Assembly: GCF_001612615.1 (NCBI RefSeq)
Contig: NZ_BDAU01000016.1
Span: 59,058 to 123,057 of the forward strand
DNA: 64,000 nt
Reading direction: 5' to 3'
Origin: Nocardia amikacinitolerans NBRC 108937
GTDB lineage: Bacteria > Actinomycetota > Actinomycetes > Mycobacteriales > Mycobacteriaceae
Shown: piece by piece, positions 18,101 through 30,066 of the stretch
Numbering within the stretch: the stretch's first letter is position 1
Layout of the letters: the number at the start of each line of letters is the position of its first letter
The notes under the pieces: generated by a model
What the model was told of the DNA's origin: nothing
Seen by the model: only the letters and a program-made list of their open reading frames with translations
Databases searched by the model: none
Program-made: the position numbers and the translations under genes

Positions 18101-21100
18101 ATACCGCGCGGCGCGCCGGACTCGTCGTAGCCGTCCGAGACGACCCAGTGCAGATCGAACTGCGAGATCTCCGGGAAGATATCGAGCCCGGAGACCGCGA
18201 GTTCCGGCAGTTCCAGGCTCGACTGGGCCAGGTTCTGGAAGGACAGACCCACCTGGAACAACGGATGCCGCGCGGTGGAGCGCACCGGGTTGAGCACCTC
18301 CACCAGACGCTCGAACGGCACATCCGCGTTGGCGAAAGCCTCGAGGTCCTGTTCGCGGACCCGCGTCAGCAGATCGGTGAAGCTCGCTGCTGCGTCGACC
18401 TGGGTGCGGAAGACGACCGTGTTGACGAACATGCCGATCAGGTCGTCGATTTCGCGTTCCCCGCGTCCCGCGATCGGTGTGCCGACGGCGATGTCGTCGG
18501 TGCCCGACAACCGCGCGAGCAGCACCGACAGCGCGGCGTGCACCACCATGAACATGGTGGCGTTGTGCCTGCGCGCCAAGTCCGCGAGCGCACCGTGGGT
18601 TTCGGCGGAGATCCGCACGTCCACGCTGCCGCCGTGGAAGGACTGCGCGGCCGGTCGCGGCCGGTCGGTGGGCAGTTCGAGTTGATCAGGCAGACCCGCA
18701 AGCGCGTGCTTCCAGTAGCCGATCTGCTTGGCCGACAGCGACTCCGGATCGCTCTCGTCACCCAGCAGCTCGCGCTGCCAGATGCTGTAGTCGGCGTACT
18801 GCACCGGCAGCGGCTCCCAGGCGGGTTCCATTCCGGCGGCCCGCGCGGAGTAGGCGACCATGAGGTCGCGGGTCATCGGCCCCGAGGACGAGCCGTCGCC
18901 CGCGATGTGGTGGATCACCATGGCAAGTACGTATTCGTCTGCGGCGTCCTCGATTCGGAAGATCGCGACGCGCAGCGGCACCTCCGCGGTGACGTCGAAG
19001 GTGGTGGAGAACAACTCCAGCACAGCCGATTCCAGTTCCGCGGCGGCAACGTCGCGCAGCGGAAGTTCGACGGTCACTTCGCCGACCGGCAGGATCACCT
19101 GCACCGGCCCGTCCTCGGTCTGCGGGTAGACGGTCCGCAGGATCTCGTGCCGGGCGATCAGATCCGCGAGCGCCCCGCGCAAAGCATCGATATCGAGCGC
19201 ACCGGTCAGGCGCACCGCGACGGGCACGTTGTAGGCGGCCGAGGTGTCGGTGTCGAACTGGCTCAGGAACCACATGCGCTGCTGCGCCAGCGACAGCGGA
19301 ATGCGCTCCGGACGCGGACCGGCCACCAGGTCCTTGCGATCACCGGCGCCGGCAAGTTCGCCGAGGCGAGCCGCTAGCTCGGCCACCGTCGCGGCCTCGA
19401 ACAGCAGGCGCACCGGCACCCTGGCGTCGAATTCCGCGCCGAGTCGCGCCATCACCTGGGTGGCGATGAGCGAGTTGCCGCCGAGCTCGAAGAAGTCGTC
19501 GTCCGCGCCGACCGGCTCGATACGACCGAGTGCCTCGGCGAAGACCGCAGCGACGCGCTCCTCCATCCGTCCGCTGGGAGCGCGAAACTCCTTGGCGCGC
19601 AGGACAGGAGCGGGAAGCGCGGCGCGGTCCAGCTTGCCGACGGGGGTCAACGGGATTTCGTCGAGCACCGTGACGACGGTCGGCACCATATGGGCGGGCA
19701 GGTGACGAGCGGCATGCTCGGTGAGCTCGTCGGCATCGGCCGACGCACCCGGCGCGGCATGCACGTAGGACACCAGAATTGTCGCGCCGGTGTCCAGGGT
19801 GTGCCCGATGGTGACCGCGAAGTCGACGCTGTCGTGTCCGGCGAGCACCGCGTCGATCTCGCCGAGTTCGATACGGAAGCCGCGGATCTTCACCTGGAAG
19901 TCGTTGCGCCCCAAGTAGTCGATCTCCCCCGTCGCGAGCCGACGGACCAGATCTCCGGTGCGGTACAGCCGGGAACCGGGCGGTCCGAACGGATCGGCTA
20001 CGAAGCGCGCGGCGGTCAGGCCCGGCCGCTCGTGATATCCGCGCGCCAGCTGGGCGCCGGAGATGTAGAGCTCACCCGCGATCCGGTCGGGCACCGGATG
20101 CAGCCGGTCGTCGAGCACGTATTCGGTGACCGCGCGGATCGGCGCGCCGATGGTCACCGGCTCACCCGGCGTCAGCGGCCCGCCGACATTGGTCATGATG
20201 GTGGTCTCGGTGGGCCCGTACCCGTTGAAGAATTCCCGGGTACGGCGACCGGCGGGAATCGCCCAGCGCCGCACCAGTTCCGGCGGGCACGCCTCGCCAC
20301 CGGCGACCACGACGCGCAGCCGGTCGAGCCCCTCCGGGTCGACCGAGGCCAGCGCGGCAGGGGTGATGAAGGCGTGCGTCACCCGCTCCCTGCGCAGCAG
20401 CGCGGCAAGATCCGCGCCGCCGTAGACGGTGGGTGCGACGACGACCATGGTGGCCGCGCCGCCCACGGCGAGCAGCAGCTCCAGCACCGAGGCGTCGAAG
20501 GACGGCGACGCGAAATGCAGTGTGCGCGAACCGGTGGTGACCCGATAGCGCTCCCGCTGTTCGGCGCAGAAGCCGCTCAGACCCGCGTGCGTGACCACGA
20601 CGCCCTTGGGCTTCCCGGTGGAACCGGAGGTGTAGATGACGTAGGCCGGATGGGCGGCGCGCAGCGGGCGCACCCGATCGGCGTCGGTCACCGGCGTGGC
20701 CGGATAGCCGGCGGTGTCGGCGGCGGCGATATCGATCCAGTCGATCCCCTCGGGCAAGCCTGAGCGCACCGCATCGACGGTGAGCCCCAGTACCGCATTG
20801 GAATCGGTGACCATGTGCGCGACGCGGTCGACCGGGTAGTTGGGGTCCACCGGTACGAAAGCCGCACCGGCCTTGGCGACCGCCCACACCGCGAGCACCG
20901 ATTCGATCGAGCGCGGAATACCCACCGCTACCGTGGTCTCCGGGCCGACACCGCGGTCGATCAGCAGGCGTGCCAGGCGGCTGGACTGCTCGTCGAGTTC
21001 GACATAGTCGATCTCGGACAGGGTTTCGGTGGCGTCGGCGAAGATCACCGCTACGCCGTCCGGGTTCTCCTCCACGGCCGCGTCGAGCAGGTCCGGCAAC

Positions 21101-24100
21101 AGGCGTACCGGCGCGGAGTCGACCGGGGCGCTCGGCGCGACGGCGGCCAGGGCCGGGTGGCGCTCCTCGGCGTCGAGAATGTCGATGTCGCCCACCGTGA
21201 TTCGCGGATCGGCGACGACAGCCGTGAGGATGCGTGCGAAGCGGCGGGCGAAGGCGTCGACCGTCGATTCGTCGAAAAGGTCGGTGGCGTAGGCGAAAAC
21301 GACGGCCAGTTCGCCGGGAGCACCGTCGGCGCCGAGCCGTGGCTCGACATTCACCTGAAGGTCGAACTTGGCCGCGACCTCACCCGTGTCGAGCGCGGCG
21401 ACGGTCAGACCCGGCAGCTCGAGGCTCGCCTGTTCGGTGTTCTGGAAGGCCAGCATCACCTGGAGCAGCGCGGTCTGGGCGCCCGCACGGTCGGGGGCGA
21501 CCGCCTCCACGACCTTCTCGAACGGCACATCGGCGTTCGCGAAGGCGTCGATGTCGATATCGCGAACCCGCTCCACCAGCGCGTCGAAGGAGGCGCCGCG
21601 GTCCACCTCGGTACGCAGGGCGAGTGTGTTGACGAACATGCCGACGAGCTCGTCCAACGCCCGTTCGCCACGCCCCGCGATCGGGGTTCCGACGGTGATG
21701 TCGGAGGTCGCCGAGAGGCGCGCGAGCAGCACCGCCAGCGCGGCGTGCACGACCATGAAGAGGGTCGAATTGTGCTCGCGGGCGATGTCGGCCAGTCCCG
21801 AGTGCACCGGCGCGGGCACCGTGAATTCCACCGCGGCGCCGCGCATCGAGGCGACGGCGGGGCGCGGCCGGTCCTGCGGCAGCGGAAGCAGCTCGGGCAT
21901 GCCGGACAGCTGCTGCCGCCAGTACGCCAATTGCTGTGCGGCGACCGAACTCTCGTCGTCGTAGGAGCCGAGCACGGCGTGCTGCCACAGCGCGAAGTCG
22001 GCGTACTGCACCGACAGCGGCTGCCAGGCCGGAGACGTGGCCGCGGTGCGGGCGACGTAGGCGGTCACCAGATCCCGCGCCAGCGGTGCCAGCGAGGAGC
22101 CGTCGGCGACGATGTGGTGCACCACGAGCACCAGCAGGTGCTCGCCGACGGCGGGATCGGTGAACAGCGCGAGGCGCAGCGGCGGTGCGGCGGTGACGTC
22201 GAAACCGCTCGCCATCATGGCGGCCACGGCTTCCATGACGTTCGCGGCGCCGTCGTGCACCGGCAGCCCGCCGGGCAGCGCCTCGGCCGCCGACAGGATC
22301 TCCTGGTGCGGCGAACCCGAGTCGCCCGCGGGGAAGCGGGTGCGCAGCGCCTCGTGCCGTTCCAGCACATCGGCGACCGCCGCGCGCATCGCGGCGGCGT
22401 CGAGCGCGCCGGTCAGCCGAATGGCGAAAGGCAGGTTGTAGGCGGGTGATTCGGGGTCGATGCGGTTGATCACCCACATGCGCTGCTGGGCGAGCGACAG
22501 CGGCAGTCGGTCGGGGCGCGGCGCCGCGACCAGCGGCGGCCTGGCATCGTCACCCGCGCCCGGCACGATACGGGCCGCGAGCGCGGTCACGGCGGACGCT
22601 TCGAACAGCTCGCGCACGGCGACCCGCGCGCCGAGCGCCTCGCCGATGCGCGCCACCACGCGGGTGGCCAGCAGCGAATTGCCGCCGAGAGCGAAGAAGT
22701 CGTCGTCCGCGCCGACTTGGTCCACACCGAGCAGCTCGGCGAAGACGGCCGCCACGGCCTCCTCGACCGGCGTCGCGGGAGCACGGAAGGCACGGGCCGC
22801 GAAGGTCGGCGCGGGCAGCGCCTTGCGATCCAGTTTGCCGCTCGCGTTCAGCGGGAACGCCGCCAGGGCCACGATGGCCGCCGGAACCATGTACGCGGGA
22901 AGGACTTTCGCGATACCGGCGGTCAGCTCGGCCTGATCGACGACCTGTCCCGGCGTCGGCACCGCGTACGCCACCAGCTGCTCACCCAGCGGCGTTGCCA
23001 CCACAAGGGCGGCGGCCTGGGAAACCGAAGGCTGTGCCAGCAGCGCGGTTTCGATCTCGCCGAGCTCGATGCGCTGGCCGCGGAACTTCACCTGGAAGTC
23101 GGTGCGGCCGATGTACTCCAGACGCGCGGGCAGGTCACCGCTCGGCGCCCGCCACACCACCAGGTCGCCGGTGCGGTACATGCGCGCGCCGCCGCCGAAC
23201 GGATTGGCCACGAAGCGATCCGCGGTCAGATCCGGCCGACGCACATAGCCGCGCGCCAGCTGGTCACCGGCCAGGTACAGCTCGCCGGGCACTCCGGCGG
23301 GAACCAGTCGCAGGCGCGAATCCAGCACGTACACCCGGCTGTTCCACTGCGGCAGGCCGATCGGCACGGTACGGGTGTCGCGGCCGTCGGCGAGCCAGTA
23401 GGTGATCGACACCGCGGCCTCGGTGGGGCCGTACAGGTTGTGCACACGGGCCTGGGACATGGCGTGCACCGCGGCGACCGTCTCCGGCGGGAGCGCCTCA
23501 CCGATGACGAAGATGTCGCGCAGCGTCGGCACGCTGCCCGCCGCGACGTGCGCGGCGAACACCGTCAGCATGGACGGCACGAAGTCGGTGACCGTAACGC
23601 CTTGCGCGGCAATGGTTTCGGCAATGTAGGCCGGATCGCGGTGGCCGTCGTGGGTGGCGACGACCAGTTTCGCGCCCGCCCGCAGCGGCATGAAGTAACC
23701 CCACAGCGAGACGTCGAAGGTGGTGGCGGTCTTCTGGAAGTACACGTCCGAAGGACCCAGCGGGTACTGCGCCAGCATCCATTCGGTCTGATTGTGGATG
23801 GCGGCGTGCGATACCGCCACACCCTTGGGGCGACCGGTGGAACCCGACGTGAAGATCACGTAGGCGGGGTGCTCGGGACGTACGGGGCGCAGCAATTCCT
23901 CCGCCCGCACCGGAGCGGCGTCGACAATGGCCGTATCGAGGGTGTCCAGGTAGAGCACCGGAATACCGCCAGGCACCGCGACGGCGTCGGCGATCGTGGT
24001 CAGCACGCAGGCGGGCCGCGCGGTATCGAGGATGTGCGCGATGCGCTCGGCCGGATGATCGGGGTCGAGCGGTACGTACGCACCGCCGGCCGTGACGATG

Positions 24101-27100
24101 GCGTACATGCCGACGACCAGGTCGAGCGAACGCCGAATGGCCAGGCCGACCAGCGATTCCGCGCCGACACCCTGATCGATGAGCACCCGGGCCAGGCGAT
24201 TGACCCGCTCGTCGAATTCACGGTAGGTGAGTTCGCTGCCCTCGTAGGCCACCGCGATGCGGTCCGGGTGGGTCGCCACCGCCCTGCGGTAGCCGTCCAA
24301 CAGCAGTTCGGGGGCGACCAGGTGACCGGTGTCGTTCCAGTCCACCAGCATTCGCCGACGTTCGGAGTCGTCGAGGAGTTCCAGGTCGCCGACCGGGCGC
24401 TCCGGTGTCGCCGCCACGGCGACGAGCAGGTCACGCAGCCGCTGCGCCAGCAGCGCTACGGTGGCTTCGTCGAAGAGATCCACCGCGTAGGTGATGGAGG
24501 CCGACATGCCCTCGGGCTTGCCGTCGGTTTCGCGCGGCGCCACCGTGAAGTCCAGATCGAACTTCGCCAGCGGCACGTCCATGTCCACACCCGTGACGGT
24601 CAGTCCGGGCAGTTCCAGTTCGGTGGGCGTGAGGTTCTGGAAGCTCAGCATCACCTGGAACAGCGGGTGCCGAGCCGCCGAGCGGGCGGGCTCGAGCAGT
24701 TCCACCAGTCGCTCGAACGGCACGTCGGCATGTGCGAAGGCGGCGATGTCCGCGCGGCGCACCTCGCGCAGCAGTTCGTCGAAAGTGAGCGCCGGATCGA
24801 CCCGGGTGCGCAGCACGAGGGTATTGACGAACATGCCGATGAGATCGTCCAGTTCGGCTTCGCCGCGACCGGCCACCGGGGTGCCGATGGCGATGTCGTC
24901 GGTACCCGACAGCCGGGCGAGCAGCACCGACAGGGCCGCGTGCACCACCATGAACAGCGTCGAATTGTGCTGCTGCGCCACGGCATAGAGCGCGGCGTGC
25001 AGATCGGCGTCGATCTCGAAGTCGAAGGACGCCCCGCGCCCGGACGCCGTCGCGGGCCTCGCACGGTCCGACGGCAGGTCCAACTGCTCAGGAACACCGG
25101 CCAGCTCATCGCGCCAGTAGGCGATCTGGCGGGCAAGCAGCGAGCTCTCGTCGGATTCGGAACCGAGCGCCTCACGCTGCCACAGCGCGAAATCGGCGTA
25201 CTGGATACCGAGCGGATTCCATTGCGGTGCAACGCCATTCGTGCGCGACGCGTACGCGGTCATGAGATCGCGGGTCAGCGGAACCAGCGAAGCGCCGTCA
25301 CCGGCGATGTGGTGGATCACGCACACGAGTACGTACTCGGTGTCGTCGAGGCGAAGTACGCGCAGCCGGACGGGCGGCGCGGCCGTGACGTCGAAGCCCG
25401 CGACAACGGCGGCGGCGATCCGGGCAGACAGTTCGTTCTCGGCACAGTCGATCACCGAAATATCCGGCGCCGCAACGGGATTCGAGACAGCAAGCACCTC
25501 CTGGAACCCCTCGCCGTCCACCTCGGGGTAGCGGGTGCGCAGCACCTCGTGCCGCTCGACGAGGTCCGCTGCGGCGGCACGCAGCGCCGCAAGATCGACC
25601 GCGCCGGAAAGCCGCACGGCCAGCGGGATGTTGTTGATCGCGCTGGCCGGGTCGAAGCGGTTGAGGAACCACATCCGCTGCTGCGCGAACGACAGCGGAA
25701 CGCGCTCGGGGCGTGGCATGGGTCGCAGCGCCGGACCCGACGCGGCCTCCTGCGCCTCGGCGTAGCGCGCCAGCGCCGACACCGTCGAGACGTCGAACAG
25801 CACGTGTACCGGCACCTGGACGCCCAAAGCTGTCCCGATCCTGGACGCGGCCCTGGTGGCCAGCAGCGAGTTGCCGCCCAGTTCGAAGAAGTCGTCGTCG
25901 GCGCCGACCCGGAGGGGATCCGCGCCGGGCGGGGTGAGCAGTGTCGCGAAGATCTCCGCGACGACCGTCTCGGCGGGGGTGGACGGCGCACGGAACTCAC
26001 GTGCCGCGAACACCGGTTCCGGCAGGCGAGCGCGGTCCAGCTTGCCCGCAGGGGACAGCGGGATCTCGTCGAGCACCATGATCGAGGCCGGAACCATGTA
26101 GGCGGGCAACGATTCTCCGACGAAGGCGGCCAGCGCAGCGGGAGCGACGTCGGCGCCGGAACGCGGCAGCACGTACGCCACCAGTGCGGCGGCGCCGGTC
26201 GGCAGGGTAACGCCCAGCGTCACAGCGAAATCCACATCCGGATGCGCGGTCAGCGCGGAGTCGATCTCACCAAGTTCGATGCGCAGACCGCGAATCTTGA
26301 CCTGAAAGTCGGTGCGGCCCTGGTATTCGAAGACGCCGTCCTCGGTGCGTCGCACCAGGTCGCCGGTGCGATACAACCGCGAGCCCGGCTGTTCGGTCTC
26401 CGCTCCGAAGGGGTTGGCCACGAACCGTTCTGCCGTCAGGTCGGGACGGTTCAGGTAGCCGCGTCCCAGCGCCGCACCCGTCAGATACAGCTCGCCGACC
26501 ACACCCGTCGGCACCGGCCGCAGATGCGAATCCAGCACGAACGCGCCGATTCCCGGCAGCGCGGCGCCGATGTGCGTGCCCTCGCCGGGCCGCAGGGCAT
26601 CGGTTCCGGTGGCGATGACGGTGGCCTCGGAGGGGCCGTACTCGATGTGGAAGGCACGGCCGTGCACCGCCCAGCGGTCCACCAGCGTGGGGCTGACGCG
26701 CTCGCCACCGCTCATCACGACCCGCAGATCGTCGAGCCCGGTCGGATCGAGCGATTCCAGCGCGGCCGGGGTGATGCACAGGTGCGTGATCCGCTCCCGC
26801 CGCAGCAGTTCGGTGAGCTCCTCGCCGCCGAAGACGGTGGGCGGCACCACGACAAGCGTCGCACCCGCCGAGAAGGTGTACAGCAGCTCCACGATGGAGA
26901 AGTCGAAGCTCGGCGTGGTCAGGTTGGTCAGCCGCGATTCACCGGTCACCTGGCGGCTCTCGCGCTGCGCCGCCAGTGCGCCGACACCCGCGTGGGTGAT
27001 CGCCACGCCCTTGGGCTTACCGGTGGAGCCCGACGTGTAGATGACGTAGGCGAGGTGCTGCTCGTGCAGCGGTCGCACTCGGTCGGCGTAGGAGATGGGG

Positions 27101-27582
27101 TGCGCGGGCCGCGCCGCGATGCTCTCCCGCCGCACCGGGTCGTCCAGTTCGATCCAGTCGATCGAGGAGCCGAGCGAACCGCGGTGCGCGGAGGTGGTCA
27201 GGCCGAGGGTCGCGGCAGAATCGGTGAGGATGTGCTCGATACGGTCAGCCGGATAGTTGGGGTCCACCGGCAGGTAGGCCGCGCCGGTCTTGGCGATGGC
27301 CCACACCGAGAGCACGAATTCGACGGAGCGCGCGATGCCCATGGCGACCAGATCACCCGGGCCTATCCCCCGCTCGATCAGCTCGCGCGCCAGCTGCGAG
27401 GACCGCTCGTCGAGTTCCCGGTAGGTGAGTTCGCGTTGGTCGGCCGGGTCACCCGTGGGGTTGTACCGGACGGCGATGGAGTCCGACGCCGAGTCCACCG
27501 CCGCGGTGAGCAATTGCCCGAAAGACAGGGTGCCGGAACGGCGACGCCTGGCTCCACGCGCGGAACGGCGAACAGTACTCAT
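12163..27582 (-). CDS. Five-module nonribosomal peptide synthetase, A-T-(C-A-T)x4-TE
   Basis: 5139 residues on one polypeptide. Module 1 (1-615) has only adenylation and carrier domains, so it loads the first amino acid. Modules 2-5 (to about 1680, 2750, 3815 and 4880) are each condensation-adenylation-carrier. Carrier serines (GGNS context) lie near 572, 1633, 2703, 3771 and 4833. Condensation motifs read HHIAGDG, HHIVADG, HHIAGDG and HHISADG. A type I thioesterase (GWSLGG near 4962, MLDSH, PVTHW) ends the protein. No epimerase, methyltransferase or cyclase domain is seen, so a released linear or cyclised pentapeptide is predicted. Pocket residues read by eye are identical in modules 4 and 5 (D-L-W-H-L-I-L-V-S), implying the same residue twice; its identity is not assigned. 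AAGGAG precedes ATG 27582. No MbtH or tailoring gene is nearby. Confidence 0.95.
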   Translation of the reverse strand: MSTVRRSARGARRRRSGTLSFGQLLTAAVDSASDSIAVRYNPTGDPADQRELTYRELDERSSQLARELIERGIGPGDLVAMGIARSVEFVLSVWAIAKTGAAYLPVDPNYPADRIEHILTDSAATLGLTTSAHRGSLGSSIDWIELDDPVRRESIAARPAHPISYADRVRPLHEQHLAYVIYTSGSTGKPKGVAITHAGVGALAAQRESRQVTGESRLTNLTTPSFDFSIVELLYTFSAGATLVVVPPTVFGGEELTELLRRERITHLCITPAALESLDPTGLDDLRVVMSGGERVSPTLVDRWAVHGRAFHIEYGPSEATVIATGTDALRPGEGTHIGAALPGIGAFVLDSHLRPVPTGVVGELYLTGAALGRGYLNRPDLTAERFVANPFGAETEQPGSRLYRTGDLVRRTEDGVFEYQGRTDFQVKIRGLRIELGEIDSALTAHPDVDFAVTLGVTLPTGAAALVAYVLPRSGADVAPAALAAFVGESLPAYMVPASIMVLDEIPLSPAGKLDRARLPEPVFAAREFRAPSTPAETVVAEIFATLLTPPGADPLRVGADDDFFELGGNSLLATRAASRIGTALGVQVPVHVLFDVSTVSALARYAEAQEAASGPALRPMPRPERVPLSFAQQRMWFLNRFDPASAINNIPLAVRLSGAVDLAALRAAAADLVERHEVLRTRYPEVDGEGFQEVLAVSNPVAAPDISVIDCAENELSARIAAAVVAGFDVTAAPPVRLRVLRLDDTEYVLVCVIHHIAGDGASLVPLTRDLMTAYASRTNGVAPQWNPLGIQYADFALWQREALGSESDESSLLARQIAYWRDELAGVPEQLDLPSDRARPATASGRGASFDFEIDADLHAALYAVAQQHNSTLFMVVHAALSVLLARLSGTDDIAIGTPVAGRGEAELDDLIGMFVNTLVLRTRVDPALTFDELLREVRRADIAAFAHADVPFERLVELLEPARSAARHPLFQVMLSFQNLTPTELELPGLTVTGVDMDVPLAKFDLDFTVAPRETDGKPEGMSASITYAVDLFDEATVALLAQRLRDLLVAVAATPERPVGDLELLDDSERRRMLVDWNDTGHLVAPELLLDGYRRAVATHPDRIAVAYEGSELTYREFDERVNRLARVLIDQGVGAESLVGLAIRRSLDLVVGMYAIVTAGGAYVPLDPDHPAERIAHILDTARPACVLTTIADAVAVPGGIPVLYLDTLDTAIVDAAPVRAEELLRPVRPEHPAYVIFTSGSTGRPKGVAVSHAAIHNQTEWMLAQYPLGPSDVYFQKTATTFDVSLWGYFMPLRAGAKLVVATHDGHRDPAYIAETIAAQGVTVTDFVPSMLTVFAAHVAAGSVPTLRDIFVIGEALPPETVAAVHAMSQARVHNLYGPTEAAVSITYWLADGRDTRTVPIGLPQWNSRVYVLDSRLRLVPAGVPGELYLAGDQLARGYVRRPDLTADRFVANPFGGGARMYRTGDLVVWRAPSGDLPARLEYIGRTDFQVKFRGQRIELGEIETALLAQPSVSQAAALVVATPLGEQLVAYAVPTPGQVVDQAELTAGIAKVLPAYMVPAAIVALAAFPLNASGKLDRKALPAPTFAARAFRAPATPVEEAVAAVFAELLGVDQVGADDDFFALGGNSLLATRVVARIGEALGARVAVRELFEASAVTALAARIVPGAGDDARPPLVAAPRPDRLPLSLAQQRMWVINRIDPESPAYNLPFAIRLTGALDAAAMRAAVADVLERHEALRTRFPAGDSGSPHQEILSAAEALPGGLPVHDGAANVMEAVAAMMASGFDVTAAPPLRLALFTDPAVGEHLLVLVVHHIVADGSSLAPLARDLVTAYVARTAATSPAWQPLSVQYADFALWQHAVLGSYDDESSVAAQQLAYWRQQLSGMPELLPLPQDRPRPAVASMRGAAVEFTVPAPVHSGLADIAREHNSTLFMVVHAALAVLLARLSATSDITVGTPIAGRGERALDELVGMFVNTLALRTEVDRGASFDALVERVRDIDIDAFANADVPFEKVVEAVAPDRAGAQTALLQVMLAFQNTEQASLELPGLTVAALDTGEVAAKFDLQVNVEPRLGADGAPGELAVVFAYATDLFDESTVDAFARRFARILTAVVADPRITVGDIDILDAEERHPALAAVAPSAPVDSAPVRLLPDLLDAAVEENPDGVAVIFADATETLSEIDYVELDEQSSRLARLLIDRGVGPETTVAVGIPRSIESVLAVWAVAKAGAAFVPVDPNYPVDRVAHMVTDSNAVLGLTVDAVRSGLPEGIDWIDIAAADTAGYPATPVTDADRVRPLRAAHPAYVIYTSGSTGKPKGVVVTHAGLSGFCAEQRERYRVTTGSRTLHFASPSFDASVLELLLAVGGAATMVVVAPTVYGGADLAALLRRERVTHAFITPAALASVDPEGLDRLRVVVAGGEACPPELVRRWAIPAGRRTREFFNGYGPTETTIMTNVGGPLTPGEPVTIGAPIRAVTEYVLDDRLHPVPDRIAGELYISGAQLARGYHERPGLTAARFVADPFGPPGSRLYRTGDLVRRLATGEIDYLGRNDFQVKIRGFRIELGEIDAVLAGHDSVDFAVTIGHTLDTGATILVSYVHAAPGASADADELTEHAARHLPAHMVPTVVTVLDEIPLTPVGKLDRAALPAPVLRAKEFRAPSGRMEERVAAVFAEALGRIEPVGADDDFFELGGNSLIATQVMARLGAEFDARVPVRLLFEAATVAELAARLGELAGAGDRKDLVAGPRPERIPLSLAQQRMWFLSQFDTDTSAAYNVPVAVRLTGALDIDALRGALADLIARHEILRTVYPQTEDGPVQVILPVGEVTVELPLRDVAAAELESAVLELFSTTFDVTAEVPLRVAIFRIEDAADEYVLAMVIHHIAGDGSSSGPMTRDLMVAYSARAAGMEPAWEPLPVQYADYSIWQRELLGDESDPESLSAKQIGYWKHALAGLPDQLELPTDRPRPAAQSFHGGSVDVRISAETHGALADLARRHNATMFMVVHAALSVLLARLSGTDDIAVGTPIAGRGEREIDDLIGMFVNTVVFRTQVDAAASFTDLLTRVREQDLEAFANADVPFERLVEVLNPVRSTARHPLFQVGLSFQNLAQSSLELPELAVSGLDIFPEISQFDLHWVVSDGYDESGAPRGIGGAVTYASALFDRDTVQGFVDRFTRLLEAIVAAPDAPVGELELLAADERVRILDHWNDTARAVDTSATLASLLAASAAATPHAVALAADTPEGSLALSYGELGNRVNRLARYLISVGVGPETRVALALRRSVDLVVAMYAVSVAGGAYVPVDPDQPAERTGYILETAAPVCVVTDTASGFVTDLAPVVRLDELSLGTFAAEPVTDVERVAPLRPSNTAYVIFTSGSTGRPKGVAVPHSAIVNQLLWKTAEFGLGADDAVLLKTAATFDLSVWEFWSAAVSGGRLVIASVDGHRDPGYLNELMARERVTTLHVVPSMLDALLVESGGVLADSVRRVLAIGEALPSSVAQRFRVANPDAQLFNLYGPTEAAVSITSHLVSDADQGSVSIGAPEWNSRVYVLDARLRPVPVGVSGELYLAGAQLARGYFARPDLSADRFVANPFDGSGSRMYRTGDLVAWTGDGALEYRGRTDFQVKIRGFRIELGEIEAALLALPEVAQAAVLAKSDRNGDRLVAYLVPAVADVDVAQVKSALSVALPSYMVPSAFVVLEALPLNVNGKLDRKALPEPEFESTAFRAPSTPIEEIVARVFADVLGGDRVGADDDFFSLGGNSLLATQVAARIGAALNTRVPVRALFEASTVAGLAALVGKLAGAGGHRALTSVTRPESIPLSPAQQRMWFLNRLDGHSAAYNVPVAVRLSGALDVDALRAAVADLIARHEILRTMYPQTDRGPVQSILSPGHAIPELTVRVVPADRIERAVRELGATVFDVTVEVPLRVELFQIDGAADEYVLAMVVHHISADGSSVAPLTRDLMVAYAARSAGAQPGWAPLPVQYADYSVWHRELLGDESDPESLSAKQIGYWTQALAGLPDQLELPSDRPRPAVQSFAGERVDVRIDAETHAALTELARGHNATIFMVVHAALSVLLARLSGTDDIAVGTPIAGRGERELDDLIGMFANTLVLRTRVDAAESFVDLVARVREGDLQAFTHADVSFERLVEVLNPARSMARHPLFQVGLSFQNIVRSSLELPGLTVSGVDALADVSQFDLHWIVADHYDESGAPCGIDGSVTFATALFERETVQGFVDRFVRLLGEIVAAPTAPVGDIELLAAAERAELLTARNATAHRTDVGATLASMLAATVAAEPSAVALVGPYGPSLTYDELGRRVNRLARHLISLGVGPESRVALALRRSVDLVVAMYAVSVAGGAYVPVDPDQPAERTGYILETAEPVCVLTNAAAEFTTDAAPLISLDELNLSGVYGGAVTDFERVARLRPANTAYVIFTSGSTGRPKGVAVPHSAIVNQLLWKTAAFDLGVGDAVLLKTAATFDLSVWEFWSAAVSGGRLVIASAEGHRDPGYLNELMARERVTTLHVVPSMLDALLVESGGVLAGSLRRVLAIGEALPSSVAQRFRASNPDAQLFNLYGPTEAAVSITSHLVTDADSGSVSIGAPEWNSRVYVLDGRLRPVPDGVSGELYLAGAQLARGYFGRAELTADRFVADPFAPGERMYRTGDLVAWRGDGELEYRGRTDFQVKIRGFRIELGEIEAALLTLPEIAQAAVLAKSDRNGDRLVAYLVPAVADVDVAQVKSALSVALPSYMVPSAFVVLEALPLNVNGKLDRKALPEPEFAAREYRAPSTPVEHTVVAAFAEVLGVSDGLGLDDNFFESGGNSLSATTLVARLRAELDRPVTVMDIFLAPTPAALSERLRPTGGIDASTAFDMLLPLRGTGTREPLFCIHPVGGISWSFAGLAAHIDPDRPIFGLQSPALADEPMPASVEEWARLYVKEMRSVQPEGPYHLLGWSLGGVLAHAIAVQLRDEGESVALLVMLDSHLHSATDAEAGDTAATVSELLGGLLGEHAADFDFDPNLGAAGLGERLAELGEPFTSFGAQRLERVIDAAVRSLELSSAHRPRPYRGEVLYFNAAQDDPTATRGPASWRHAVHGPVNVEQVPVTHWRMTAPEALAIIGPRLADFLD
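13209..14240. repeat. Intragenic NRPS repeat, module 5 copy
   Basis: Long blocks of this A-domain DNA match 16401-17410 nearly base for base, including most of 13220-13440 against 16412-16632 and most of 13790-14240 against 16960-17410. Synonymous sites are conserved as well, which points to recent duplication or gene conversion between modules 4 and 5. Confidence 0.8.
16401..17410. repeat. Intragenic NRPS repeat, module 4 copy
   Basis: Partner of 13209-14240. The corresponding A domains of modules 1, 2 and 3 are much more diverged, so the similarity is specific to modules 4 and 5. Unmatched interruptions between the blocks look like patchy conversion rather than a single clean duplication. 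Confidence 0.8.
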
Positions 27583-28022
27583 CAGGTGTCACTCCTTGAT
27601 TTCCCCATCCCCCGCCAATGGCGCAAAGCCACGGGGTACCCACAAATCCTATCCAGGACACTTGACGCCACATGCAGTGCGTCCGGACCTGTGCCGGTGA
27701 ACTCACATACGCTGGCAAAACGATGGAAATATGACTTGCCTCACAGTCATCGGGACCGTTGGCGCGCCCGTCTGGAACCTCGTACCAGCAGGGCGCTTTC
27801 GAGCAGGTTCACGATGCGACGCGCCACCGTACCACTGGACGGACGGTATCCATCGCAACGGCGCCGTCGGCCGCGCTCGACTGGGCGTTTCGAATCGGCC
27901 GAACCGACGAAGATGTGCCGATAGACCTGGATTTGGTGGCGGTGCGCACGAGAACGCTTGCGTAGCAAGGCATTTCGCGGTACGACAACACGCGAACCGG
28001 ATCGCCACCGGATAGGGGGCAA
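27583..28022. other. Gap upstream of the NRPS gene, no gene seen
   Basis: About 440 bases between the NRPS start and the second tRNA-Arg region. It is visibly less GC-rich than its surroundings and must hold the NRPS promoter. Reading on the minus strand, a weak -10-like TAGGAT lies near 27650, but no clear -35 or operator stands out. Short open frames here show no recognisable protein. Confidence 0.4.
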
Positions 28023-28045
28023 GGATCGGCCCCCGGGCGCGATCC
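28023..28045. terminator. Hairpin just 3' of the second tRNA-Arg
   Basis: GGATCG and CGATCC pair around a GC-rich loop that can itself pair. It begins six bases past the tRNA discriminator on the minus strand and may end the tRNA transcript before the NRPS gene. Confidence 0.35.
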
Positions 28046-28050
28046 AAGGG

Positions 28051-28123
28051 TGCCCTCGGCAGGATTCGAACCTGCGACACCCGCTTTAGGAGAGCGGTGC
28101 TCTATCCCCTGAGCTACGAAGGC
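28051..28123 (-). tRNA. tRNA-Arg (anticodon CCU), copy 2
   Basis: Identical to copy 1 at 11895-11967 except for one acceptor base: the 5' strand is GCCTTCG, giving a G-U wobble against CGAGGGC, so the fold remains intact. Unlike copy 1, CCA is not encoded (the next bases are CCC). Similarity continues upstream of the tRNA for another ~60 bases (the AGTCTACCGGGT block), showing that the whole gene with its promoter was duplicated. Confidence 0.9.
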
Positions 28124-28192
28124 TGGTTAGGCGGGACGGTCGCAGTCTACCGGGTCGAGCGCCAGGGAACAGCATCGCGCCGATCGCTCCGC

Positions 28193-28981
28193 TCAGAATC
28201 CGCCGTCGAAGCCCCCGCCGTCATAGCCCCCGCCGTCATAGCCGCCGCCCTCATATCCGGCGTCGTACCCACCCCCGTCGTACGGCGCGGTATCCGATCC
28301 CCACTCGTCACCCGCCGCGACGCCATCCTGGTACCCCTCCCCGTAACCGCTCTCGAACCCCTGCGCGCCGTATCCCACGCCCGACATTCCCGCGAACAGC
28401 GAGGTGAACAAGAGCGCGGAGCCGATTCCCCACGCGCCGCCGATGAGCGCGGGCTTCCACCAGGGTTCGGAGTACCAACCCGCGGGCACCGGCCGTCCGG
28501 CGACGCGGCCGCCGGGATAGTAGTTCGGCGTGGCCGAGGACGGATTGGGCGATGCGGCGATCTCTCTGCCCTCGTAGGCGATGACCCGATCCTCGCTCAC
28601 CCGCCCGGCCACGGCCTGGCCGTCGAGCTCGGGAATCGACGGGCCCTGGTCCATTCCCATCGCGGAACGGGCGGCCCGTATGTAGTAGAGACCTTCGAGC
28701 GCAGTCTGTTTCGCGAGCCTGGCCTGGGCGGGCGTTGCGGCCTGGTCGAGCTGCGAGCCCGCGGCGGCGTATCGCTCCGAGGCGTCCACGAGAGCTTGCT
28801 TCGCCGCATCGTTGCTGCCGCTCAGGTTGTAGATCTGACCCGCGAGCCGCTCGTTCACCTGACGGGCGTCGGCGAGCGCGTCGGCCAACTCGGTCGCCGT
28901 CCGCTGCTTCCCCTCGCGCCCACGCATGAGCAGCAAGATCGCCACGGCCACGACCACTATCAAAACCAGCAGCCACTCCAT
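28193..28981 (-). CDS. Membrane-anchored protein with Gly/Tyr-rich tail
   Basis: 262 residues. One N-terminal membrane anchor (MEWLLVLIVVVAVAILLLM) is followed by a helical region (residues ~25-100, ELADALADARQVNERLAGQI), a central segment, a second hydrophobic stretch (GGAWGIGSALLFTSLFAG), and a C-terminal repeat of GGYDGGG type (residues ~235-262). The Gly-Tyr tail resembles those of surface proteins that self-associate. Actinobacterial homologues are usually annotated as DUF1542-like membrane proteins. No function can be stated. It stands alone between the tRNA and the peptidase. Confidence 0.7.
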   Translation of the reverse strand: MEWLLVLIVVVAVAILLLMRGREGKQRTATELADALADARQVNERLAGQIYNLSGSNDAAKQALVDASERYAAAGSQLDQAATPAQARLAKQTALEGLYYIRAARSAMGMDQGPSIPELDGQAVAGRVSEDRVIAYEGREIAASPNPSSATPNYYPGGRVAGRPVPAGWYSEPWWKPALIGGAWGIGSALLFTSLFAGMSGVGYGAQGFESGYGEGYQDGVAAGDEWGSDTAPYDGGGYDAGYEGGGYDGGGYDGGGFDGGF

Positions 28982-29098
28982 CGTTCGCCCGCCTTCCGTA
29001 CACGGATGGCCCCGAGTCCGAGTTTACTGACGGCTTGCTGATCGGGGGATGGGCGTCCACGCCCCGCACTGCCCACAAGCCGAGCCACCAGGCGACCA

Positions 29099-30028
29099 TC
29101 AGTATCGGCGGGCGCCCGCGTAGGGCATCGAGGAGATCGGCGACATCACGACACCCGTGCCGTACGTCGACGCGTGGATCACTTGGCCGTCCCCGGCGTA
29201 CAGACCCGAGTGGCCGCCGCCGTAGAAGGACACCATGTCACCAGGTTCGAGTTCGTCTTGCGACACCGGCGTGCCCGAGGACAACTGTTGATAGCTGGTG
29301 CGCGGTACGTCCACGCCTGCCTGCTCATAGGACCACTGCACGAGCCCGGAGCAGTCGAAGGCGTCGGGGCCGGTCGCACCCATGCTGTAATTCGAGCCGA
29401 TCTTGCCGCGCGCGGCCTCGACGGCGACCTCGCCGGGTGACGGTTCCTCGACGACCTGCGGCACGAAGGGGGCCAACGGTGCGGGCAAAACCGGCTCGAG
29501 CAGTTCGGCCAGGTACGGGAGATGGGTGCGCAACAGATCGACGGGCGTCGTCGGCACGGTCTCCGGCTTCGCCGGCGTCGCCGGGGTCCCCGGGGTGGCC
29601 GCGAATTCGATCACCGCGATCGGGGTGGTGTAGACGACCTCGGCGGGTTCGGCGAGCGCGGGCGCCGGTGTCACCGGGAGGGCGGGCGGGTCCGCCACGT
29701 AGATGATGTCCGACATATCCACCGCCGGGATATCGGCGGCCGGGATTTCGATCAGCGTCGGAATATCGGTGGAGCGATCCACAACGGCCGGAACGACTTC
29801 GGCCGGGTCCACCTGAATATCTGGATAATCGATTTGGGAGAAATTGGGCGGTACCGGAATGACATCCGGAACTTCGAAAGCGCCTATGCCGGGAATTTCG
29901 ATCGGCTTGGCCGATGCCTGTCCGGCGCCAAGGAGCAGGGCGCCGAACGCGGCCGCGGCGGCGGCCAGGCTCCAGAAAATCGCGCGTCGCACGAAGCGCG
30001 AATATCGACCCTCAGCGGTTGATGCCAT
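29099..30028 (-). CDS. Secreted NlpC/P60 (C40) peptidoglycan endopeptidase
   Basis: 309 residues. The N-terminus has Arg residues and a hydrophobic core ending GAGQASAKP, a signal peptide. A long Pro/Val/Ile-rich linker (residues ~45-195) reaches the C-terminal NlpC/P60 domain: GSNYSMGATGPDAFDCSGLV gives the catalytic Cys, GGGHSGLYAGDGQVIHAS the His residues. The enzyme would cut the D-Glu to diaminopimelate bond in peptide stems during cell separation, as RipA/RipB do. GAGGAC lies upstream of ATG 30028. The linker is unusual in being acidic and nearly Lys-free. Confidence 0.88.
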   Translation of the reverse strand: MASTAEGRYSRFVRRAIFWSLAAAAAAFGALLLGAGQASAKPIEIPGIGAFEVPDVIPVPPNFSQIDYPDIQVDPAEVVPAVVDRSTDIPTLIEIPAADIPAVDMSDIIYVADPPALPVTPAPALAEPAEVVYTTPIAVIEFAATPGTPATPAKPETVPTTPVDLLRTHLPYLAELLEPVLPAPLAPFVPQVVEEPSPGEVAVEAARGKIGSNYSMGATGPDAFDCSGLVQWSYEQAGVDVPRTSYQQLSSGTPVSQDELEPGDMVSFYGGGHSGLYAGDGQVIHASTYGTGVVMSPISSMPYAGARRY

Positions 30029-30066
30029 GATGCGGTCCTCCGATGCTCATATCGAAGACCTTCGGC

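Noticed and set aside
22717..27924. A 1735-codon open frame on the plus strand
   Set aside because: It lies antisense to the NRPS gene in the frame that GC-rich coding keeps open; the translation is Arg/His/Gln-rich with no domain.
11895..28123. Classic attL/attR of an integrated element
   Set aside because: The repeats are whole tRNA genes with their upstream regions, not the short 3' tRNA segment typical of att sites, and no integrase is present. Kept only as a hypothesis of locus mobility.
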